DNA of 64,000 nucleotides. Origin: Actinomyces sp. (GTDB lineage Bacteria; Actinomycetota; Actinomycetes; Actinomycetales; Actinomycetaceae). The translations under genes were made by a program, and so were the position numbers. The notes under the pieces are model-generated. The model was not told the DNA's origin, ran no database searches, and saw nothing but the letters and a program-made list of their open reading frames with translations. Of the stretch, positions 58,594-64,000 are shown one piece after another (within the stretch, counting starts at the first letter, position 1; each line of letters starts with the position of its first letter). The stretch spans positions 1 through 64,000 of the forward strand of contig JALCNR010000009.1 of the NCBI GenBank assembly GCA_022649165.1, given 5' to 3'.

Positions 58594-59089
58594 CGGAAGC
58601 TGCTTCGCCGGAATCCGCGCGCGTCGGAGCCGGTTTCGTCACGTCGACCCAGGATGCGCCGGCGAGCTCGGCGATCTGCTCGGGCGTGACGCGCACGCCG
58701 TGGAACGGGCTCCCGGCAGCGGGGTAGACGACGTCGAAGTCACGCAGCGACTCATCGCAGTACACCTCGACCGGGCTCGCGTGCCCGAACGGGCCGAGCC
58801 CGCCCATCGGCTGTCCCGTCGGCGCCTCGGTCTCCCCGGCCGGGAGCATCCGCGGCTTCGTCCCGAACCGGGCCCGGAACTTCGCATTATCCAGACGCGC
58901 ATCACCGCGCGTGACCAGCAGCAGGGCACGAGCGCCTGCCCGCAGGGCGAGGGTCTTGGCGATCTGACCGGCCTCGATCCTGAGCGCGTCAGCGGCCGCA
59001 TGAACCGTGGCACCGTACCCACCAAGCTCGAACATCCGCAGACCGCTGTCGTGCTCATCGAGGAACGCCTGAACGCGCTCGATACTCGT
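58586..59089 (-). CDS. YbaK/EbsC-family aminoacyl-tRNA deacylase, start codon apparently ACG
   Basis: QIAKTLALRAGARALLLVTR, GDARLDNAKFRARFG and GPFGHASPVEVYCDESLRDF are YbaK features; such proteins hydrolyse mischarged tRNA-Pro. The natural N-terminus appears to be SIERVQAFLDEHDSGLRMFE, preceded by ACG at 59089-59087 where homologues have ATG. The first ATG in frame is at 59035 and would cut off 18 residues that include a family-conserved helix. Either a weak ACG/internal start is used, or the start was lost by one mutation. About 168 residues in full. Confidence 0.8.
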   Translation of the reverse strand, partial: TSIERVQAFLDEHDSGLRMFELGGYGATVHAAADALRIEAGQIAKTLALRAGARALLLVTRGDARLDNAKFRARFGTKPRMLPAGETEAPTGQPMGGLGPFGHASPVEVYCDESLRDFDVVYPAAGSPFHGVRVTPEQIAELAGASWVDVTKPAPTRADSGEAASGE

Positions 59090-59119
59090 GCTTCTCCCCG
59101 AGGACGACGGTGCCGGAAC

Positions 59120-59962
59120 TCAGATCAACGCGGTACCGCGGAACAGGGTCGTGGTCGCGCCGCCCACCCACACGGTTCCGGTCTCGTCCGGGGTGATCGT
59201 GATGTCGCCGGCGCGGCCGAGCTTGGTGCCCTGCGAGACACGGTAGGAGCCCGTGACCTCGCCGGTGCGGGTCAGCCACTGACCGACCGAGGCGTTCATC
59301 GACCCGCACACCGGGTCCTCGACCACGCCCACGCCCGGCGCGAACGTGCGCATCTCGAAGGCATGCTCCGACCCTTCCGGGTAGGCGCCGATCGCGCCGA
59401 CCATCGCGTCCGGGATCATCGACAGATCAGGGTCCAGGTCGAGGACTTCCTCCGCTGTCGCCAGGCGAAGCACCGCCCAGCCCGGCCCGTTGTCCACCCA
59501 CTGATGCGAGAGCACCTTGTCGCGAGAGATGCCGAATGCCGCGATCACCTGTTCCAGGTAGGTGTCCTCCAGCTCGCCCGTGCGCGTGGTGGGCGGAGCG
59601 GCGAAGGACAGGATGCCGTCACCCTGGCGGATCTCGACCAGTCCGGCCTTCACCTCCTGCACGATCGTCGCGGGATCCCGGGGAGTGCCACCGTTCTCCA
59701 GCCACGCGTGCGCGGAGCCGAGCGTCGGGTGGCCCGCGAAGGGCAGCTCACCGCCCGGGGTGAAGATCCTCAGCTGGTAGTCCGCGGCCTCGGTCGTCGC
59801 CGGGAGCACGAACGTCGTCTCCGACAGGTTTGTCCACCTCGCCACAGCCTGCATCTCCTCATCGGACAGACCCTCGCCATCAAGGATCACCGCGACCGGG
59901 TTCCCCTTGTAGGGCTGGGCAGAGAACACATCGACCTGAGCGAACGGACGAGAGCGAGGCAT
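59120..59962 (-). CDS. PhzF-family isomerase/epimerase-like protein
   Basis: PhzF-fold proteins are dimers of two similar halves. FAQVDVFSAQPYKGNPVAVI, WTNLSETTFVLPAT (catalytic Glu), RIFTPGGELPFAGHPTLGSA, EMRTFAPGVGVVEDPVCGSM and GQWLTRTGEV are characteristic. 280 residues, complete, ATG 59962 (an upstream ATG at 60010 adds 16 atypical residues). The family is broad, and involvement in phenazine synthesis is not implied. It lies upstream of YbaK on the same strand. Confidence 0.9.
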   Translation of the reverse strand: MPRSRPFAQVDVFSAQPYKGNPVAVILDGEGLSDEEMQAVARWTNLSETTFVLPATTEAADYQLRIFTPGGELPFAGHPTLGSAHAWLENGGTPRDPATIVQEVKAGLVEIRQGDGILSFAAPPTTRTGELEDTYLEQVIAAFGISRDKVLSHQWVDNGPGWAVLRLATAEEVLDLDPDLSMIPDAMVGAIGAYPEGSEHAFEMRTFAPGVGVVEDPVCGSMNASVGQWLTRTGEVTGSYRVSQGTKLGRAGDITITPDETGTVWVGGATTTLFRGTALI

Positions 59963-60151
59963 GCGGAGATGGGGCCTTTCGAAGAGCGAGTGGCCGGATG
60001 GCATGCTCAACTCTACGCGTCAGACCGCGAGAGGCATTTGCGAATCTGCCCGAGACTCGGCTGGATTGAGCAATGATGTGCGCGTGTCTGGGACGAGCGT
60101 GCAAGATCTTCCCTCAACCATCGACGATATCGGTCCGCGAGAGCTGGTTGG

Positions 60152-60865
60152 CTAGCGTGGCAGTGTCGATTCCAGCAGTTCTATGAGGAACGCGATCTCA
60201 TCGTCGAGATTCCTGTCCCACGTCAACGAGGTCGCGAACACGCGCCGGAAGGCTGGGAACGCGGCCGGCGCGTCCTCGATGACCCGCTGCACCGCAGCAA
60301 CGTTCGGTTGTCGCGTCAGCGAGTCGGCCGTCGACGCTAGGTCGTCTGTGATGGCGTGGCGCCGTGCCGCGGCGAACGCGAGGTCCGCGACCAGGCCCAG
60401 CGTTCCGCCTGCCACTCGTTCGGAGAATCCCGCCCGCAGCAGAGCTTGGAGCAGCTCCTCCGCGGGTCGGACCACGCCCGCTCCAGGCGAGTCGATGACG
60501 ACTCGTGCCAAATAGGGACTGTCGATCAACGCCTGGTACAGCCCTCGAGTCACGGCAAGCACGGCAGCACGCCAGTCGTGGGCCGGCACCGACAGCCGTT
60601 CGAGGCGTGCGGCCAGCCGTCGCTCGGCGAGCAGCATCTCGAGGTCGTTACGGCCCTTGACGTAGTAGGAGATCGCGTTCCGGGCCACGCCGAGGCGCTC
60701 CGCCAACGCGGTGATGGTGACTGGTTCGCCATCGAAAGCCTCGGCCGCCTCGATGATCTGCGCCAGATCCAGTTTGGGCGGTCGCCCGCGTCGCGACCCG
60801 GCCGCGCCCACCTTGGCCGCGGGCTCTACCCCAGGATCGCTCCCCGGAGGTGATTGTCGTCCCAT
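60152..60865 (-). CDS. TetR-family transcriptional regulator
   Basis: The DNA-binding domain follows a basic RRGRPPK hook at about residues 25-31: LAQIIEAAEAFDGEPVTITA, ALAERLGVARNAISYYVKGR (recognition helix ending in YY). The C-terminal domain resembles TetR_C (helical, with DSPYLARVVIDSPG). 237 residues. Divergent from the membrane protein gene, with about 20 bases between the outer reading-frame limits, and a 14-bp inverted repeat in that gap. Confidence 0.9.
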   Translation of the reverse strand: MGRQSPPGSDPGVEPAAKVGAAGSRRGRPPKLDLAQIIEAAEAFDGEPVTITALAERLGVARNAISYYVKGRNDLEMLLAERRLAARLERLSVPAHDWRAAVLAVTRGLYQALIDSPYLARVVIDSPGAGVVRPAEELLQALLRAGFSERVAGGTLGLVADLAFAAARRHAITDDLASTADSLTRQPNVAAVQRVIEDAPAAFPAFRRVFATSLTWDRNLDDEIAFLIELLESTLPR

Positions 60866-60885
60866 GACCCCTCAGTCTAGACTTA

Positions 60886-60899
60886 TTGGCGGTCGCCAA
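60886..60899. promoter_or_regulatory. Inverted repeat TTGGCG-GT-CGCCAA, candidate TetR operator
   Basis: A perfect 6-bp inverted repeat with 2-bp centre lies directly after a -10-like TAGACT (60878-60883), at the expected transcription start of the membrane protein gene and 20 bases from the TetR start. Position and symmetry suit autoregulation plus control of the neighbour. Confidence 0.55.
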
Positions 60900-60930
60900 A
60901 AACGGCGTCCATCCCAGAAGGAGCTTCATC

Positions 60931-61884
60931 ATCTTCGGCACACCGGTCTCGTGGTTTCTCTACGAGATCCTCTCCATTGGCGTCTTCCTCGCTGCGATGG
61001 TGCACGCCGGGCGGCGTGAGCGCGGCGGCTTCCATGCGCTGACCCTTCTCGTGTTCGTGGCGTTCGCCGGAATCTTCGAGAACATCGGCGTGATGGCGGG
61101 CGTGTACCAGTACGACGTCAACCGCGTGATGATGATCGGCAAGGTGCCGCTGAGCATCCTGTTCGTCGAGGCCGCCGTCGTGTACTCGGCGCTGTGGCTC
61201 ACGCAGCACCTCCGGATGCCCTGGTGGGCCGCGCCGTTCGTCGTCGGCCTGTTCTCGATGGTGCAGGACATGACCATCGACCCGTCCAACGTGTTCGACC
61301 TGCACGTCCTCGACGGCGTCACGACGGGCCAGTGGAACTGGGACTGGCACTACGAGGGCGGGTTCTTCGGCATCCCGTTCTACAACTTCTCCGGCTGGTT
61401 CACGATGACGCTGTACTACAGCTTCTTCATCAACCTCATCGACTGGCTGCTCACCCGCAAGGGACGGCGCGCCGCAATCGCCGACTGGACCCCGCTGCTC
61501 GCCCTGCTGCCGAGCCTCATCGTGCTGGTGTCGCCGGTGAACCAGTTCCTGCTGTACCTCCAGCCGATCGTCGCGCCAGGCAACCGCACCGCGGAGCTGG
61601 TGCTGATGTGCGTGAACACCGCGGTCGGCATCGCGCTGCTGGTCATCTACATGAAGCCGAACAACGCGCTCGACGTGCGCCGCAACCTGATCGTGCTGCT
61701 GATCCCCGTCGTGCTGCACGTCTGGGACATCGCGCTCGCGTACACCGTCGGCATCGAGCGGGGTCGCGTGCCGTCGGTGCTCGTCGGCGCGATCCACATC
61801 GCTTTCCTCGCGTGGATCGTCTCCAAGGGGCGCGCTGCGGCGCGGAGCGCCGTAGGGCATGACGCTCGTGTCTCGCCATCGTGA
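60931..61884 (+). CDS. Polytopic membrane protein resembling carotenoid biosynthesis CruF/DUF422, atypical start
   Basis: Eight or more hydrophobic helices; the text GQWNWDWHYEGGFFGIPFYN followed by FSGWF matches the WxW...G.P..NF.GWF pattern of DUF422/CruF-like proteins. A strong ribosome site AGAAGGAG (60916-60923) is followed at the correct distance by ATC-ATC (60928-60933), not ATG. The only standard start upstream in frame is TTG 60886, which lies inside the presumed operator and before the likely transcript start. So translation begins at ATC or the start codon was lost. About 318 residues. Function unknown. Confidence 0.7.
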   Translation: MFGTPVSWFLYEILSIGVFLAAMVHAGRRERGGFHALTLLVFVAFAGIFENIGVMAGVYQYDVNRVMMIGKVPLSILFVEAAVVYSALWLTQHLRMPWWAAPFVVGLFSMVQDMTIDPSNVFDLHVLDGVTTGQWNWDWHYEGGFFGIPFYNFSGWFTMTLYYSFFINLIDWLLTRKGRRAAIADWTPLLALLPSLIVLVSPVNQFLLYLQPIVAPGNRTAELVLMCVNTAVGIALLVIYMKPNNALDVRRNLIVLLIPVVLHVWDIALAYTVGIERGRVPSVLVGAIHIAFLAWIVSKGRAAARSAVGHDARVSPS

Positions 61885-61911
61885 CGGCGGGCCCATTCTG
61901 GGGAGGGACCG

Positions 61912-62427
61912 ATGACCCGCATCCGCCCTTTCCGGCCCGGTGACGAGCCGGCGCTCGCAGAGGTCTTCCTGAAGACAGCTGCCATCGGCTACGACGCGAC
62001 AGGCCTCCTGGCCGACGACGACGTATGGGCGGCTCTGTCTTCGTGCTGCCCTACGTCGCGCGACGCCCAGACTTCGCGTTCGTGGTCGAGACCGACGACA
62101 AACGGGTCGTCGGCTACATCGTCGGTGCGCCCGACACCAGCGCCTCCGAGGACTGGTTCCACGATGAGTGGTGGCCACGGTTCGCGGTGCGCTGGCCGCG
62201 ACCACAGGCCGTGGTCAGCCACCAGGACGGCATCCTCCAGTACGCCTACGGCAGGAGCAGTGACGCCGCGCCCCACGGTGAGCTGTACCCGGCCCACCTG
62301 CACATCGACCTGCTGCCCGAGCTTCGAGGACACGGCTGGGGACGCCGACTCACCGAGGCTCTCACGGCTCGGCTTCACTCCGCTGCCGTCCCAGGACGGG
62401 GAGCAGGCGTTCGGGATGGCGCTCTGA
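61912..62427 (+). pseudogene. GNAT acetyltransferase, broken
   Basis: The frame from ATG 61912 reads TRIRPFRPGDEPALAEVFLK and on to LLADDDVWA, then loses similarity near 62030. The next frame continues as VFVLPYVARRPDFAFVVETD, RVVGYIVGAPDT and HLHIDLLPELRGHGWGRRLT (acetyl-CoA loop). Near 62365 the original frame resumes with RLGFTPLPSQDGEQAFGMAL and a stop at 62427, skipping the segment normally between these parts. So there is one 2-base-type frameshift and one internal deletion. It is inactive. Confidence 0.8.
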
Positions 62428-62472
62428 CCGACATCGTCGCGACCAGGCGGGACGCGAGCGCCCCCGCTTTCG

Positions 62473-62519
62473 AGCGAAGTCCCTCAGCCCGGCACGCACC
62501 CGGGCGGAGGGACTTCGCT
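62473..62519. terminator. Long bidirectional hairpin between the GNAT pseudogene and the GH3 gene
   Basis: AGCGAAGTCCCTC (62473-62485) pairs with GAGGGACTTCGCT (62507-62519), 13 bp, and an inner GCCCGG/CCGGGC pairing extends it. It separates two convergent genes. Confidence 0.75.
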
Positions 62520-62527
62520 GCGCTCCT

Positions 62528-64000
62528 CTACACCGTGCCGTCCGAGTTGACGGACCTGCTCTCGGCGCTTCTGACGTCCACGGCGCCAGGCCCCTGACGC
62601 GCGGCGGTACCCTCGACGAGCTTCCAGGACGCCGACCGCAGGACCACCCGCAGAACCCCGGCCGCGCACGCGCGCAGCTCATCAAGCGAGAGCCGAGCGC
62701 CTCGGTCGGTCCCGCGGTAGGTGACGACGCGCGTGCCATCCGGGTCGGTGTCGATGCGGGCGATCCCCTGTTCCGCGAGCTCGCAGACTTTGGCGTGGAG
62801 CTCGGCGCCGCGCGCGACGCGGGTCGTCACCTCGTCGGGTCCCGCCGCGCTGGGCTCGAACGCGTTCCAGTGCTCCACGACCTCGGTCGTGAACCCGCCG
62901 TACACCTTGAACGTCTCGACCATGACGTAGCCGTTCGGGGCGAACTCGGGAGCGAGGCCCTCGAGCGCGGCGATGAGCTGACTGGTGCGGTAGCCGCCCA
63001 TGATCAGGTCGTTGCCGGCCTTCAGGTCCTCCACCTTGTCGCTGCGCGTTCCCCAATCCGTCATGACGGCGCCGCGAAACCCCCACTCGCCGCGGAGCAC
63101 GTCGCCGAGCAGCTCGCGGTGCGACGACGTATAGGTTCCGTTCAGCCGGTTGTAGCTCGTCATCACCGTGGCGGGATCGCTCTCCCGGACGCACAGCTCG
63201 AAGCCCTTGAGGTAAATTTCCCGCAGGGCTCGCGGGGAGACGGTCGCGTTCGTGGTGAAGCGGTCGTCCTCCTGGTTGTTGCAGGCGAAGTGCTTGATCG
63301 CCACGTTCGCGCCGGGCACCGACTGCACGCCCGCCGTCGTGGCGGCCGCGGCGCGTCCGGTGAGGAGTGGGTCCTCGGAGTAGTACTCGAAGTTGCGGCC
63401 GCACAGCGGGTCACGGTGGATGTTCATGCCCGGGCCGAGGATGACGCTGTAGTTGTACTGCGTCAGCTCGCGCGCCATCGCCTGCCCCATGCGGCGCCAC
63501 GACTCCGGGTTCCAGGTCTGGGCCATCGACACGCCGACCGGGAAGCCCGTCGCGGCGACGCCGGGGATGTGGATGCCGGCGGGGCCGTCGGTCAGCAGCA
63601 TCGGCGGGATGGCGAGGGTGCGGGCGAAGAGGCCGGTCGTGGATCCGGAGGACGAGGGCGCCGAGATGCGTCGGGTCCGCCCGTTCGGGCGAGCGGGCAC
63701 CTCGTAGGGGGTCTCGTTCGCGTTGCCCGTCACGAGCCGCACGAGCGTCTCCGGATCGAGCGAGGCGACGAACTCATTCAGCGTGACCGTGCCGGCGTGC
63801 ACGTCCCTGAGCGTCGCCTCGGGGTGCGGCTGAACGCCGGCGAACCAGCCCGCCGCCGCGTCGGCCGAGAAGGTGGACCGCCCGTCGATCGTGCGGATGT
63901 TGTCCGCCGCCAGGTCGATCACCGGGACGGCGGGCGTCTCGGGTGGTCGCGGCGGCGCGCTGAGCGTGGCGAGCTCCCGGTCCGGCTGCAGCACCGGGGT
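62528..64000 (-). CDS. Glycoside hydrolase family 3 enzyme, 3' part; domain order appears permuted
   Basis: The reading frame enters from the right edge, so the N-terminus is outside the window. The barrel domain is seen in order: MLLTDGPAGIHIPGVAATGF, LGPGMNIHRDPLCGRNFEYY, SEDPLLTGRAAAATTAGVQS, VAIKHFACNNQEDDR and the nucleophile Asp in GAVMTDWGTRSD. This barrel stands at the C-terminal end, and only about 100 residues follow it, so the alpha/beta sandwich and other domains must precede it, unlike classical GH3 order. A beta-glucosidase-type activity is likely; the exact substrate is unknown. Confidence 0.88.
   Translation of the reverse strand, partial: TPVLQPDRELATLSAPPRPPETPAVPVIDLAADNIRTIDGRSTFSADAAAGWFAGVQPHPEATLRDVHAGTVTLNEFVASLDPETLVRLVTGNANETPYEVPARPNGRTRRISAPSSSGSTTGLFARTLAIPPMLLTDGPAGIHIPGVAATGFPVGVSMAQTWNPESWRRMGQAMARELTQYNYSVILGPGMNIHRDPLCGRNFEYYSEDPLLTGRAAAATTAGVQSVPGANVAIKHFACNNQEDDRFTTNATVSPRALREIYLKGFELCVRESDPATVMTSYNRLNGTYTSSHRELLGDVLRGEWGFRGAVMTDWGTRSDKVEDLKAGNDLIMGGYRTSQLIAALEGLAPEFAPNGYVMVETFKVYGGFTTEVVEHWNAFEPSAAGPDEVTTRVARGAELHAKVCELAEQGIARIDTDPDGTRVVTYRGTDRGARLSLDELRACAAGVLRVVLRSASWKLVEGTAARQGPGAVDVRSAESRSVNSDGTV

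Noticed and set aside
54450-64000. Second attachment site (repeat of the tRNA-Val 3' end)
   Set aside because: Reading the region for the T-arm and acceptor sequence gave no copy; no integrase gene is visible either.

Overview
The window is very GC-rich, gene-dense DNA from a high-GC Gram-positive bacterium. Gene content and order (ftsY/smc, amt-glnK-glnD-ffh, rpsP-KH-rimM-trmD-rplS-lepB-rnhB-DUF2469-yraN-comM-dprA-xerC, rpsB-tsf-pyrH-frr-cdsA-rlmN-dxr-rip, ispG-proS-def, DUF3145, aceE, DUF3052) are those of an actinobacterium. I favour a member of the Actinomycetaceae (Actinomyces/Schaalia-like), but only from gene order and protein character; no rRNA is present.

Layout. 1-0.6 kb: a frameshifted remnant of a KdpD-type sensor kinase. 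0.8-5.7 kb: folC, the PTS-dependent dihydroxyacetone kinase operon dhaKLM, and ndk. 5.8-16.3 kb: chromosome and secretion core (smc, ftsY, ffh) enclosing an ammonium-sensing operon (amt-glnK-glnD) whose GlnD lacks the C-terminal ACT sensor domains. 17.6-26.9 kb: a translation and processing block containing a TrmD-acetyltransferase fusion, then the DNA uptake/recombination trio comM-dprA-xerC. 26.9-28.4 kb: two minus-strand genes (an M23 peptidase and a DMT transporter). 28.8-37.2 kb: rpsB to the site-2 protease gene.

37.3-43.2 kb is an accessory catabolic cassette: a 2-hydroxyacid dehydrogenase, a class II aldolase, a GntP permease, an FGGY kinase and a DeoR regulator. It has a good promoter carrying an 8-bp direct repeat. 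Together with upp and a GH13 enzyme it separates dxr-rip from ispG. 45.4-54.2 kb returns to core genes and includes an acyl-carrier-like protein whose phosphopantetheine serine is replaced by arginine, sitting between DUF3145 and aceE.

At 54.38 kb lies tRNA-Val(TAC). Directly against its 3' end begins a 5'-truncated IS630-type transposase, and everything to the right (55-64 kb) looks acquired and partly decaying. It contains an Lrp regulator, a thioesterase-like gene with an apparent internal deletion, an RraA-like protein, a methyltransferase, a threonine-aldolase-like enzyme, a YbaK deacylase with ACG where ATG is expected, PhzF, TetR, a CruF-like membrane protein with no obvious start codon, a broken GNAT gene and part of a GH3 enzyme in permuted domain order.

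The best candidates for undescribed biology are the 37-43 kb sugar-acid-like cassette with its putative operator, the carrier-dead ACP homologue beside aceE, and the ACT-less GlnD.
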